This document shows positions 17,679 through 26,067 of a stretch of DNA of 36,948 nt, piece by piece. The translations under genes were made by a program, and so were the position numbers. The notes below the pieces were generated by a model, which searched no databases, was not told where the DNA came from, and was given only the letters and a program-made list of their open reading frames with translations. Origin of the DNA: an uncultured Ardenticatenia bacterium. Its GTDB lineage: Bacteria > Chloroflexota > Anaerolineae > 4572-78 > NAK82. Numbering within the stretch: position 1 is the stretch's first letter; each line of letters begins with the position of its first letter. The DNA lies in NCBI GenBank assembly GCA_937127125.1, contig CAKZLO010000078.1:1-36948 (forward strand). The letters are read 5' to 3'.

Positions 17679-18194
17679 TCAGGTAGCTTGTTGTGCCACA
17701 GGCACTGTTGCCAATTTCCCATTGAGATATTTGGCAAAAAGCACCAGATCATCCCCGCTAGCATAGAAATCGTGGATGACGGCTTGGCGCTCATAACCAC
17801 ACGCCTCATAAAAGCGTCGAGTCGCTTGATAATTGGGCTTTCCGGATGTCTCGATCAGCAGCAACGTTCCGCCGCCCACCCGCACACCCGCTTCGACACA
17901 GGCCAACAGAGCGCGGCCAAGGCCATGTGCCTGCATTTCCGGGTGCACCGCGATCCAGTGTAAGTCGTAGGCGCTTTTCGTCAAAGGGTGTAATCCGTAG
18001 CATGCGAAGCCCACCACGCGCCCGCTGTCGTGACAAACCAGAAAGTGATACTCACTTGCATCTTGCTTATCTAGGTAATCATTCCACAGCTCCTGCACAC
18101 ACGCCTTCTCGGCGGAATTGAAGATATCGATTCTGGAGACGATCTCCAGAATGCCCGGTCCATCTTCAGGCCGGGCAGCATGGATCTCAATCAT
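17679..18194 (-). CDS. GNAT family N-acetyltransferase
   Basis: A 171-residue acyl-CoA-dependent acyltransferase. MIEIHAARPEDGPGILEI is the GNAT opening, VGFACYGLHP is beta4, and WIAVHPEMQAHGLGRALL carries the acetyl-CoA pyrophosphate loop (Q-x-x-G-x-G). NYQATRRFYEACGYE is the conserved end. The ATG at 18194 overlaps the stop of the second ATP-grasp gene as ATGA; longer frames reading back into that gene are not supported. Being third in a coupled ATP-grasp/ATP-grasp/GNAT operon, it probably modifies, or adds an acyl or aminoacyl group to, the ligase product. That is an inference from context. The next gene follows after 71 bases. Confidence 0.88.
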   Translation of the reverse strand: MIEIHAARPEDGPGILEIVSRIDIFNSAEKACVQELWNDYLDKQDASEYHFLVCHDSGRVVGFACYGLHPLTKSAYDLHWIAVHPEMQAHGLGRALLACVEAGVRVGGGTLLLIETSGKPNYQATRRFYEACGYERQAVIHDFYASGDDLVLFAKYLNGKLATVPVAQQAT

Positions 18195-19306
18195 ACATGT
18201 TTCGCTCCTATGGAAAGAAGCAAAATGTGTTCGATCATATCCTCGTAGCTGTATCCGGCAGCGCGAGCGGCGCGATAGAAACCGGCGTCTGGTGACAGGT
18301 CGGGATTGCAATTGACCTCCACCACCATGGGCAAACCATCCTGGCCGATGCGCATATCGACACGGGCATAGCTGCGACAACCGATCGCCTTCCAGCTCAG
18401 ACGCGCAGTCTGCACGATGCGCTCCGCCAGGGGCTCCTCCACCCGTGCCGGGCACTGCACCGGCGTGTGCGTGTACTCGAACGACCCCTCTTCCCACTTG
18501 GCCGCAAAGGATACAATGCGTTCGCAAGGATTGGCAAAAGCGCTAAAATCCACCTCGGCCAACGGCAACACCTCAACCGGGTCACCCCACAGCGCCACGT
18601 TGAATTCGCGCCCATCGATGAATTGTTCCACCAACGCTGCCTGACGATACCTCTCCACTACATAGGCCACGCGGTCGCGCACTGCCTGCACGTGCGAAAC
18701 CACAGCCTCTGGTCCGATGCCCAGGCTGGCATCTTCGGCCACCGGTTTGATAATCACCGGAAATTGCAGTCCCTCAAGCGAGTTGCTCTTGACCTCATCC
18801 GGGTGTCGGAACACCTTCCACGGAGGTGTGGCGACCCCGTGTCCGACCAGCAGCTGCTTGGCGCGTGCCTTGTTCAATGAGCGACTGAGCGCATCGCCCT
18901 CACAGCCGGTGAAGCGATACCCCATAGCTTCGAGCGCCCAGGCGATGCGCGCATCCTCAAACAATCTGCCCTCCAACCCTTCGCCCAGGTTAAACACCAC
19001 CCATTCCGTGGGCGGATAGGGCAACAGTGCCATCTCCACCTCCATAGACGCTCGGGTGACCGGATTGGCGGACAGACACGACGCGAGCACATCGTTCTCC
19101 AGCATACCCCCGCTGGGCGCGATTGGCACCAGGGCTGTGCGGTACCCCTTGCGTTGCAACGCGGCGGCAACGGCATGGGCACATTGCACCACCTCCTGAT
19201 CTGCTATCAGGTCACGCGGTTCACCTTTCATCAACTGAGTGCTATGATTGTACAGCACCACGACACCGGGCGGCTCCTGGTCGTCTGAGAGCATCCTGAA
19301 TATCAC
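18191..19306 (-). CDS. ATP-grasp ligase, D-alanine-D-alanine ligase-like (second paralogue)
   Basis: A 371-residue ATP-grasp protein related to D-Ala-D-Ala ligases. An N-terminal pre-ATP-grasp part contains VFNLGEGLEGR, the equivalent of the Ddl substrate-binding N-x-x-E-G. The ATP-grasp core has FPVIIKPVAEDASLGIG (ATP lysine and Gly/Ser loop) and VEQFIDGREFNVALWG. The metal site lies near the C-terminus in VVEVNCNPDLSPDAGF (Glu and Asn). Canonical Ddl reads EINTLPG at this point, so the substrate may differ. The GTG at 19306 overlaps the upstream stop as GTGA; an ATG at 19294 is also possible. It is coupled to both neighbours. Expected chemistry is carboxylate activation as an acyl phosphate and amide bond formation; the substrates are unknown. 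Confidence 0.85.
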   Translation of the reverse strand: MIFRMLSDDQEPPGVVVLYNHSTQLMKGEPRDLIADQEVVQCAHAVAAALQRKGYRTALVPIAPSGGMLENDVLASCLSANPVTRASMEVEMALLPYPPTEWVVFNLGEGLEGRLFEDARIAWALEAMGYRFTGCEGDALSRSLNKARAKQLLVGHGVATPPWKVFRHPDEVKSNSLEGLQFPVIIKPVAEDASLGIGPEAVVSHVQAVRDRVAYVVERYRQAALVEQFIDGREFNVALWGDPVEVLPLAEVDFSAFANPCERIVSFAAKWEEGSFEYTHTPVQCPARVEEPLAERIVQTARLSWKAIGCRSYARVDMRIGQDGLPMVVEVNCNPDLSPDAGFYRAARAAGYSYEDMIEHILLLSIGAKHV

Positions 19307-20373
19307 CCCCTTTTCTGATCAAGGCCATAACGCCGAATAGCTTCGTTCAAAATGCGATTGATCAGCTCTTCGTAACGCCATCCGTCGGCAGCGGCTTCCA
19401 GGCACAGGTCGGAGTATTCGGGATTGAGGCCCGGGAGCGGGTTGATCTCCAGGATATAGGGCTTTTCGTTGTCGTTCACATCCAGTCGGAAATCCACCCG
19501 CGCCACATCGAGACAGCCCGTCACCCGAAAAGTGGCCGCGGCCAGCCAGTTGAGCTGTTCCACCTGCTCCGGACGTAGCGGAGCAGGACATATATAGTGA
19601 AAATCGTGCACCAGATCTACCTTGATACGTCCTGTATACACCCCTCCTTCATCCGGTGGATACGCCGCCATATTGACTTCCAAGGGTGGGAAAAGATGCA
19701 GTCCACCGAACATGCGCGAGGCGCTGTCATCGTCCGGCACCCGACGCGCCGCCGGTCTGGTCAGATTGCCCACCAGGCCCACCGTCACCTCGCGCCCTTC
19801 GATGAAGCGCTCGACCAGTGCGGGCTGGTTGTAGCGCTCAAAGATGCGCTTGAGCTGAGTGCGCAGTTCCGCCTCGTTGTGGACGATCGACTCGCCCGAA
19901 ATTCCCATGCCCGTCCCCTCACGACTGGGCTTCACAAAACACGGAAAGTCCATCGTCGAGCAATCCAGCTCCTCATCCAGGCGCTCGAAGACCTGGAAAG
20001 GTGGCGTGGGCAAGTCATGGTAGGTCAGGACGCGCTTGGTCATCGGTTTATCGAGGCAAAGCGCCAGGGTCAGCACCCGCGAGCCGGTGTAGGGGATGCG
20101 CATGAATTCAAGGATGGCAGGCACCTGTGCCTCGCGCGAGTCGCCGAAATGACCCTCGCAGATGTTGAAACAGATGTCCGGCCGAAGCTTTTCCAGGTTG
20201 TCGATCAGGGTGCGATCGCCTTCCAAGAAGGTGACCCGGTGCCCGTTCGACTCCAGCGCACGCATAATGGCCTCGATCGTTTCCTCAGCATCCAGGTCGT
20301 CCCACATGTCGGGCGGCATTCCCTCCCAGACCGGGGCGTTCTTCTTCAGATTTGCTAACAATGCTACCTGCAT
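19303..20373 (-). CDS. ATP-grasp ligase, D-alanine-D-alanine ligase-like (first paralogue)
   Basis: A 356-residue ATP-grasp ligase, first gene of a three-gene coupled module. PDICFNICEGHFGDSRE is the Ddl-type N-x-x-E-G substrate loop. FPCFVKPSREGTGMGIS is the ATP-binding stretch, VERFIEGREVTVGLVG follows, and the Mg site is LEINPLPGLNP, close to the Ddl ExNxxPG signature. It keeps this signature better than its partner does. The ATG at 20373 has AGAGGAG nearly touching it. A true cell-wall Ddl would normally be a single gene with mur or van neighbours. A pair with a GNAT points instead to a dipeptide or short-peptide (or amino-acid conjugate) pathway, which is an inference. Confidence 0.87.
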   Translation of the reverse strand: MQVALLANLKKNAPVWEGMPPDMWDDLDAEETIEAIMRALESNGHRVTFLEGDRTLIDNLEKLRPDICFNICEGHFGDSREAQVPAILEFMRIPYTGSRVLTLALCLDKPMTKRVLTYHDLPTPPFQVFERLDEELDCSTMDFPCFVKPSREGTGMGISGESIVHNEAELRTQLKRIFERYNQPALVERFIEGREVTVGLVGNLTRPAARRVPDDDSASRMFGGLHLFPPLEVNMAAYPPDEGGVYTGRIKVDLVHDFHYICPAPLRPEQVEQLNWLAAATFRVTGCLDVARVDFRLDVNDNEKPYILEINPLPGLNPEYSDLCLEAAADGWRYEELINRILNEAIRRYGLDQKRG

Positions 20374-20427
20374 CTCCTCTCAAACCCCACCAGATCAAAG
20401 AATGTCTCGATTCCCACATCACTGCCC

Positions 20428-22605
20428 TTACGGCAGGTCTAGCTCCCCTATCGGAATGGCAAAATCCTCATACACGCTGCCATCTGCACGGCCAGCGCGC
20501 ACACGTTCCATATTGTAGTCGTACATGCCAGCCACGACGGCGTAACGTCCCGGCGGCAGGTCGGATGGCAAGGCGATGTCGTGCGCATCCGCATAGACCC
20601 AACCGCGCTGCCAGGTGTGCGTGGGCAGCTGGCCGTTAGCCGGGAAGCTGTCGTGGCCGGCAATGAAACGTCCTGTCGCATCCAGGATATGCGTGAAAAC
20701 GGTGAAGCTTTCGGTGGGAGGCGCCGCGGCCCACCAGTACAACGTCACGCGTGTGTGATGCTCGGGCATCTTCTCGACTGCGCTGCCGATCAGGTTGATC
20801 CCATTCGTCAGGCGTGCCAGCGGTGGCGGAGGCGCACCGCCTCCGTGTCGGGCGACCAGCGCCAGCTGATAATTGTTCGCAAAGCGGTAGCGTATCAGGG
20901 CATACCCGAGCTGCGAGGGGAGGGCTCTTGTCGTCTCGCCCTCTTGCTGGAAGACGAACCACAGCGTCTGGGCGCTGGCAAGAGCCTCTTCGAGAGCCCG
21001 ATTGCGTGCCCCCGCTGGCAAATTCACGCCCCCCAGGACGCGTATCACGTAGGCGCCACCCAGATAGGGCCTGAACTGACGCAGCATGCGATGGTCTTCT
21101 AAGATCAACGTGCCGGCCTGTGCGCGCGCCTGTTGGGTGTCCAGGTACCCGATCAGGGGTGCGGCCGGGTCCTGTTGCAATTGTCGCTGCGCATAACTTT
21201 GCGCCACACTGGGCAACCCAGCCAGCAGCCCGACGCCCACCAGGATGCTCAGCGCAGCCGGTGCATAGCGGCGCACACCCGCCAGCCGCGCCAGCGTCGA
21301 AGGCCATATGACGAAGGCGAATTCCAGCGCCAGCACACCCAGAGTCAACCAGCGCGTCACCACCACCCCTACTAGGAGCTGCCGCGCATCCGGCACAAGC
21401 ACAAAGTACACCGGCTGCTCCAGCACATTCAACAGGGTGAGCAACAGGCTGTAGACCACACCGCGCCGATTGGGGAATAGGAGAATCACAAAGGGCAGCA
21501 GGTAGACCAGGAACTGCGGACTGTAGCCTTTGGAATAGAGCAGGAAGAAGGTGACGGTGAAACCGGTCAGGGCGATCACGTTGCGCGGCTGGGTGTAATC
21601 GGCTCGCTGCAGCCATATCACGGCATACAGCACGAGGAAGATCAGCGCAATCAGCCACCACGGCAATGTGGCCGCGTGGACGGCAAAAGCGCTCTCCGTG
21701 GCGTTGAGGCGGTCGCCGCCCACGACGCCGAAGCCGTAGTACCCTTCTATGATGGCCCAGACCGTCTCCCAGGAGGAGCGCCCGAGCGCGGCGCGCCCCA
21801 TGGTGAGCAACCAAGCCGGCTGCACCACCAAGAAAGGCGCCGCCAATACTAAAACCGCGAGCGCAGCACCCACCACGTAGAGCGCCCCATCGCGCAACCC
21901 GCTGCGTCGATCGGCCGCAAGGCTCCATAGCTGGCGCACGGCAACAGGGAGAAAGATGGCCGGTATCAGCTTGACCATGAAGCCGACACCAGTGGCAACC
22001 GCTGAGCGCACCAGCTGCTCGCGCAACGCGCAGTGCAGCGCCAGCAACAGGAAAAAGAGAGCGACGCTGTCAAAGAACCCCAACATGGTGTAGAGCGGGA
22101 CAAACAACAAGGCATACAACCAGACGGGACGCAACACAGCGCTGCGCGATCCTGCCGCGCCGTACAGCCGTTTGGAGAGCGCGTAGATGAGTGCCAGGTT
22201 GCCTGCCTCAAACAGCACGTAGATGCTCCCCAATATCACAACAAACCACAGGCGGGGATCATCCGTCCAGGCGGGCAGGTGCAGGCTCAACTGATAAGCG
22301 CCCACAGCCACCCATGGCAGCAGAGGTGGCCATTCCAGCCAGTAATGCAAGAAAGGATACAAACCGTAATCAGAAAGCGAGGCAAAACCGAGGAACGTGT
22401 CGAAGTCGGACCAATCGCGGATGAAGCCACCCGGCCGCAGCAACACCAGCGCCAACCAGCGAAACACCAGGAACAGCAGAAACACCCAGACAAAGCCGAG
22501 TGCTGGCTGCCTGGGCATGTCCGCTGCATCAGCCCCTGGTTGCGGAGGAGGTTTGTGTGCCTCAATCAGTTCGCTGTCCATCGTAGTATAGTGCGTATAG
22601 TTCAT
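20428..22605 (-). CDS. Large GT-C-type membrane glycosyltransferase with C-terminal soluble domain
   Basis: A 725-residue protein. After a short cytoplasmic tail there are about 10-12 hydrophobic helices through residue about 500. An early loop, FIRDWSDFDTF, holds the acidic pair typical of GT-C enzymes that use polyprenyl-phosphate sugars. The last 220 residues are soluble and beta-rich (VTLYWWAAAPPTESFTVFTHI, GRYAVVAGMYD). That domain resembles ones appended to membrane glycosyltransferases in related bacteria. The ATG at 22605 is preferred: AGGAT lies about 9 bases upstream, overlapping the rnhA stop, whereas longer frames run into rnhA. It could alternatively be a polymerase-like protein of the glycan locus. 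Confidence 0.8.
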   Translation of the reverse strand: MNYTHYTTMDSELIEAHKPPPQPGADAADMPRQPALGFVWVFLLFLVFRWLALVLLRPGGFIRDWSDFDTFLGFASLSDYGLYPFLHYWLEWPPLLPWVAVGAYQLSLHLPAWTDDPRLWFVVILGSIYVLFEAGNLALIYALSKRLYGAAGSRSAVLRPVWLYALLFVPLYTMLGFFDSVALFFLLLALHCALREQLVRSAVATGVGFMVKLIPAIFLPVAVRQLWSLAADRRSGLRDGALYVVGAALAVLVLAAPFLVVQPAWLLTMGRAALGRSSWETVWAIIEGYYGFGVVGGDRLNATESAFAVHAATLPWWLIALIFLVLYAVIWLQRADYTQPRNVIALTGFTVTFFLLYSKGYSPQFLVYLLPFVILLFPNRRGVVYSLLLTLLNVLEQPVYFVLVPDARQLLVGVVVTRWLTLGVLALEFAFVIWPSTLARLAGVRRYAPAALSILVGVGLLAGLPSVAQSYAQRQLQQDPAAPLIGYLDTQQARAQAGTLILEDHRMLRQFRPYLGGAYVIRVLGGVNLPAGARNRALEEALASAQTLWFVFQQEGETTRALPSQLGYALIRYRFANNYQLALVARHGGGAPPPPLARLTNGINLIGSAVEKMPEHHTRVTLYWWAAAPPTESFTVFTHILDATGRFIAGHDSFPANGQLPTHTWQRGWVYADAHDIALPSDLPPGRYAVVAGMYDYNMERVRAGRADGSVYEDFAIPIGELDLP

Positions 22606-22616
22606 GTAGATACATC

Positions 22617-23105
22617 CTACTGCTGGCGCGCCGCATTCCGGCCGCCGTGTTCCCTGGCGAGAGCTGCCCTCGCTAGGCGGTCCACATAAGTGTTCCAGTA
22701 GCTGTCGGCGTGTCCGCGCACCCAATGCCACGTAATCTGATGATATCGCATCAGCTGCGCGAGACGACGCCACAAATCCTGGTTCTTAACCGGAGTACGT
22801 CGTGATGTTTTCCAGTTTCGTCTCTCCCAGTCCGGCAGCCATTCAGTGATTCCGCGACGCAAGTATTCTGAGTCGGTGTACAGATGAACGCGGTGTGGAC
22901 CGCGCAGTGCTGCCAGCGCTTCGATGGCCGCGCGCAACTCCATGCGGTTGTTGGTCGTGCGTCGCTCGCTGCCAACCAGCTCCTGAGGATGGCGACCGGT
23001 CAACAGCACCGCAGCCCATCCCCCGGGGCCGGGGTTGGGATCGCATGCGCCATCCGTGTAGATGACGACTTCCGGGAGGGACAAAGTCGCGTCGTCACCT
23101 ATCAT
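22617..23105 (-). CDS. rnhA: Ribonuclease HI
   Basis: A 162-residue RNase H that cuts the RNA strand of RNA-DNA hybrids, for example primers and R-loops. All four catalytic acids are visible: Asp18 in YTDGACDPNPGPGG, Glu56 in TNNRMELRA, Asp78 in YTDSEYL, and Asp142 in YVDRLAR. The flexible-loop His132 is in VRGHAD. The substrate handle WERRNWKTSRRTPVKN is present, so it is the full bacterial type. It lies in the middle of the glycan gene run, 11 bases from the membrane glycosyltransferase. An AT-rich promoter-like stretch is upstream. Confidence 0.95.
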   Translation of the reverse strand: MIGDDATLSLPEVVIYTDGACDPNPGPGGWAAVLLTGRHPQELVGSERRTTNNRMELRAAIEALAALRGPHRVHLYTDSEYLRRGITEWLPDWERRNWKTSRRTPVKNQDLWRRLAQLMRYHQITWHWVRGHADSYWNTYVDRLARAALAREHGGRNAARQQ

Positions 23106-23189
23106 CTGCGGAGGTCGCTATCATTCTTTATGCACGCGGCGTACTCGAAGCGACAATTGCGGTGCCCCTGTGTGGCGTGCTAAGATATT

Positions 23190-23220
23190 ATTATATAGCT
23201 AAATTATGCCAAGCATGCAA
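23190..23220 (-). promoter_or_regulatory. AT-rich promoter-like region upstream of rnhA
   Basis: The 228-base gap between rnhA and the upstream glycosyltransferase holds a conspicuously AT-rich patch. On the minus strand, TATAAT (23190-23195) lies 19 bases after TTGCAT (23215-23220). A 17-base pairing of TTGCAT with TATATA is also possible. The boxes or the spacing are imperfect in either reading. No clear terminator for the upstream glycosyltransferase is visible in the rest of the gap. Confidence 0.45.
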
Positions 23221-23333
23221 AAAGCAAAAGGTATTATAGCGAAACCTGTCAAGTCGTGCTGCGCTTGCCTCGCACGCTGGATGGGCTTTCCATCGAGGCG
23301 GGACGGTCATCAAGGCGTTGGGCGAGGATGTGG

Positions 23334-24092
23334 CTACTGCATGCGCCCCAGCCCGAAGCTCAGACGCAACTTGAGAATGGCCCACGTGTACTGGATGAAA
23401 GTGCTCAGGAACTGAGTCTTGCTGTGTCCGCGTTGTCGCAAGCGGTAGAAGACGGGTATCTCCAGCATGCGCCAGCCGCGCCGCCAGCCCACCATCAGCA
23501 GGCGAATGAAATAGTCCCCGTAGCCGTAGAAAATGCGATCCAAATCCAGCTCAAACAGGCGACTGCGGTAGATAGCAAAGAAGCCACTCAGATTATCCCA
23601 CACCCGTGTGCCGAACAGAAAGCGCAGGCCCAAGTTGTAGATAAAGCTGAATACATAGCGGACGCGATCCTCCATCCCGCCACGCATTACGAAGCGCGAT
23701 CCGATCACCACATCATAGTACTCCAGGAACTTGATCAGCTGCGGGATCACGGCGGGGTCGTGGTTGAAGTCGGTGTCCATAAAGACCAGCACTTCGCCAC
23801 TGCTATGCTCGGCGGCAAAACGCAATGCCGTGGCGAGACCGCGTTCGTTCTGGCGCACATATAACTTCACGCGCGGATCGTTGCCGAAGACCTCGCGCAC
23901 CACATCCGCAGTGCCATCCGGGCTGTTGTCATCCACGATGATGACTTCGTAATTGAAGCCCTGCGCCTCCAGATGCTGGTGAATTGCCTGCACGAGCTCG
24001 ACAATGTTGTCGCGCTCCTTGTAGGTGGGCAACAGGATGGAAGCCATCGCTTTAGGTGGAGGATGCTGGTTGTTCCCTGGTGGTTGCATCAT
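23334..24092 (-). CDS. Polyprenyl-phosphate sugar transferase (DPM1-like glycosyltransferase family 2)
   Basis: A 252-residue GT2 enzyme resembling dolichyl-phosphate mannosyltransferase. ASILLPTYKERDNI, VIIVDDNSPDGTADVV and VFMDTDFNHDP (DxD) are the signature elements, followed by VVIGSRFV and RQRGHSKTQF. It would charge a polyprenyl phosphate with a sugar from GDP-mannose or UDP-glucose. It ends without the transmembrane helices some homologues carry. The ATG at 24092 abuts the upstream stop; the ATG at 24047 is just before the conserved core and may be the true start, and neither has a strong ribosome-binding site. Its product could feed the GT-C membrane enzyme downstream in the same run. 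Confidence 0.9.
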   Translation of the reverse strand: MMQPPGNNQHPPPKAMASILLPTYKERDNIVELVQAIHQHLEAQGFNYEVIIVDDNSPDGTADVVREVFGNDPRVKLYVRQNERGLATALRFAAEHSSGEVLVFMDTDFNHDPAVIPQLIKFLEYYDVVIGSRFVMRGGMEDRVRYVFSFIYNLGLRFLFGTRVWDNLSGFFAIYRSRLFELDLDRIFYGYGDYFIRLLMVGWRRGWRMLEIPVFYRLRQRGHSKTQFLSTFIQYTWAILKLRLSFGLGRMQ

Positions 24093-24938
24093 TCACATAT
24101 AACGTGCCAGATCAAAAATGGTACCATAGCGCGCGCCACGCGCACGAAACCGACGTTGGTCCGCCCGCCCGGGCCAAGAATGATAGCTGGCCTCGCGCTC
24201 ATCCTGGGGGATGCGCGGCGGATTGCCCGCCTCGATGAGCGCAACACCCTGCTCCAACAGGCGAGCCCCCACCACAGCACTGCGATAGGCCAGCGAGGTG
24301 ATCGTGTCATCCGGCTGCACCGCGATCGCTTCCTGCAAGAGGATGGGGCCGGTGTCGAATGCCTCATCCACCCAGTGCAGGGTTACACCCGTCTCGCGTT
24401 CACCGTTGGCGAGCACCCAAAAGTAGGGAAACAGTCCCCGATTGCGCGGCAGGAGCGCTGGATGAATGTTCAAACACCCCATGCGGGGCAAGTTGATCAC
24501 CTCGCGCTTGATCAGCTGGTTCAGGTAGATTGAGATGATCAGGTCGGGTTGCCAGGCGCGCAACACAGCCAGCGTCTGCGGAGCGTTGACATCGCGGGAA
24601 CCGACCACCGGGATGCCGTAGCGCCTTTCGATCTCGCGCAACCCAGGCACCCGTGGCGTCCGCCCAATCAGGTGAAAGGCCATGGCCATCGCACGCGTCT
24701 GAAAGAGCTCCAGCGCCTTGCGCCCCACAAAGCGCCAGCCGGTGCGGCGCAGCAGATACCACAGCGCACCCAACAGAGAGCGGCCATGGATGAGGCAATC
24801 GGAGCGCACAATGCCCACCACCTGACCAGGACGCACCTGAATCAGGTGGTGGGTCATCAGGTTCGCGTACAAACTCTCGTAGGTCAGAATAACAATGCGC
24901 ACTGGTAATTGCCTCTTCAGCCGCGATGACGCAGCCAT
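24093..24938 (-). CDS. Sugar N-formyltransferase-like protein (formyltransferase family)
   Basis: A 281-residue protein with the formyltransferase catalytic domain. The triad is visible: Asn and His in LNIHPALLPRNRG, and the Asp in VDEAFDTGPILLQ. LIISIYLNQLIKREVINLP lies before it, as in methionyl-tRNA formyltransferase and sugar formyltransferases. It is too short at the C-terminus for a normal Met-tRNA formyltransferase with its OB domain. It also sits directly after a sugar aminotransferase, so N-formylation of an amino sugar from N10-formyltetrahydrofolate is the better call, comparable to WbkC in Brucella. The exact substrate is inferred. No Shine-Dalgarno is obvious before the ATG at 24938. 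Confidence 0.75.
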   Translation of the reverse strand: MAASSRLKRQLPVRIVILTYESLYANLMTHHLIQVRPGQVVGIVRSDCLIHGRSLLGALWYLLRRTGWRFVGRKALELFQTRAMAMAFHLIGRTPRVPGLREIERRYGIPVVGSRDVNAPQTLAVLRAWQPDLIISIYLNQLIKREVINLPRMGCLNIHPALLPRNRGLFPYFWVLANGERETGVTLHWVDEAFDTGPILLQEAIAVQPDDTITSLAYRSAVVGARLLEQGVALIEAGNPPRIPQDEREASYHSWPGRADQRRFRARGARYGTIFDLARYM

Positions 24939-24972
24939 CTACACAGGAGGGTATCCCGAGATTCGTCCATGC

Positions 24973-26067
24973 TCAATCTCGGGCCAGCTCCACAATCGCA
25001 TCGCACACGGCATCGATCTCCGCCGGCGTCAGCGCCGAACCGGAGGGCAAATTGATGCCCTTGCGCGCGATCTCCTCCGCCACCGGCAGGGATTGCCCGC
25101 GATCGTACATGGGCAGCCGATGGAGTGGATAGAAAACTGGCCTGGTCTCGATGCCACGTTCGCGCAGGCGTGCCATCAGCGCGTCGCGCGACATGCCGTA
25201 GGCATCCTCGATCAGAACGGTGTACATCCAGTAGACATTCGTCGCCCACTCGGCACACGGCGGCAGGGTGATGCCCGGCACGCCTGCCAGACGGCGGCTG
25301 TAATGTTGGGCGTTGCGCAGCCGCGCGGCAATGAGCTCCTCAATGCGTTCCAGCTGTGCGACGCCCACTGCTGCCTGCAGGTTCGTCATACGGTAATTGT
25401 AGCCGATTTCCGCGTGCCAGTAGGGATTCTCGGGCGCTTTGGCCTGATTCTCCAGATAATAACAGCGCTCTATCAGGTCGGCGTCGTCGCTGACGATCAT
25501 GCCACCTTCGCCGGTGGTGATGATCTTATTGCCGTAGAAGCTGAACACGGCTGCATCGCCCAGCGAGCCGACGCGACGACCTTTGTAACGTGCTCCATGG
25601 GCCTCGGCAGCGTCCTCGATCAATATCAAACCGTGTTCATCCGCCAGCGCACGCAGCGCATCCATATCGGCAGGATGGCCATAGAGATGGACCGCGATGA
25701 TCGCCCGCGTGCGTGGGGTGATGGCGCGCGCCACCTCCTCTGGATCTATGGTCCAGGTGACCGGATCGGAGTCCACGAAGACGGGCTGCGCACCTGTGTA
25801 CGCCACAGCGTTGCCTGTCGCGACAAAGGTCAGGCTGGGCACGATCACCTCATCCCCGGCGCCGATGCCCAGCGCTGCCAGCACCAGATGCAACGCCACG
25901 GTGCCGTTATGCGTGGCGACGCTGCGACGCACCCCACAATAGGCGGCGAATTCCCTCTCGAAGCGTCGCACGTACTCCCCCAGCGAGGAAATCCAGCCAC
26001 TGCGGATGCAATCGGACACATATTCCAGCTCTTTTTCGCCCAAGACGGGGGCCGCGATTGGGATCAT
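24973..26067 (-). CDS. DegT/DnrJ/EryC1 sugar aminotransferase, GDP-perosamine synthase-like
   Basis: A 364-residue PLP-dependent aminotransferase that acts on keto-sugar nucleotides. The PLP lysine is Lys181 in FYGNKIITTGEGG. Asp152 in EDAAEAHG pairs with the pyridine nitrogen. The EIGYNYRMTNLQAA element is typical of perosamine synthases (Per/RfbE), as is the opening IPIAAPVLGEKELEYV...GWISS. It would convert GDP-4-keto-6-deoxymannose to GDP-perosamine with glutamate if the assignment is right. No GDP-mannose dehydratase is in the window. The start ATG overlaps the upstream stop as ATGA. A sugar formyltransferase-like gene follows 34 bases on, giving an aminate-then-formylate pair. Confidence 0.85.
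   Translation of the reverse strand: MIPIAAPVLGEKELEYVSDCIRSGWISSLGEYVRRFEREFAAYCGVRRSVATHNGTVALHLVLAALGIGAGDEVIVPSLTFVATGNAVAYTGAQPVFVDSDPVTWTIDPEEVARAITPRTRAIIAVHLYGHPADMDALRALADEHGLILIEDAAEAHGARYKGRRVGSLGDAAVFSFYGNKIITTGEGGMIVSDDADLIERCYYLENQAKAPENPYWHAEIGYNYRMTNLQAAVGVAQLERIEELIAARLRNAQHYSRRLAGVPGITLPPCAEWATNVYWMYTVLIEDAYGMSRDALMARLRERGIETRPVFYPLHRLPMYDRGQSLPVAEEIARKGINLPSGSALTPAEIDAVCDAIVELARD

Noticed and set aside
18195-18527. N-terminal extension of the GNAT gene
   Set aside because: It overlaps the upstream ATP-grasp gene for 330 bases, has no similarity to GNAT proteins, and the ATGA overlap start fits better.
19303-20373. Ordinary cell-wall D-Ala-D-Ala ligase
   Set aside because: Two diverged copies overlap each other and a GNAT, with no mur or van neighbours. 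This context points to another product, though the first copy alone could still be a Ddl.
22606-22773. N-terminal extension of the GT-C gene
   Set aside because: It runs inside rnhA in another frame; the ATG at 22605 has a ribosome-binding site at the rnhA stop.
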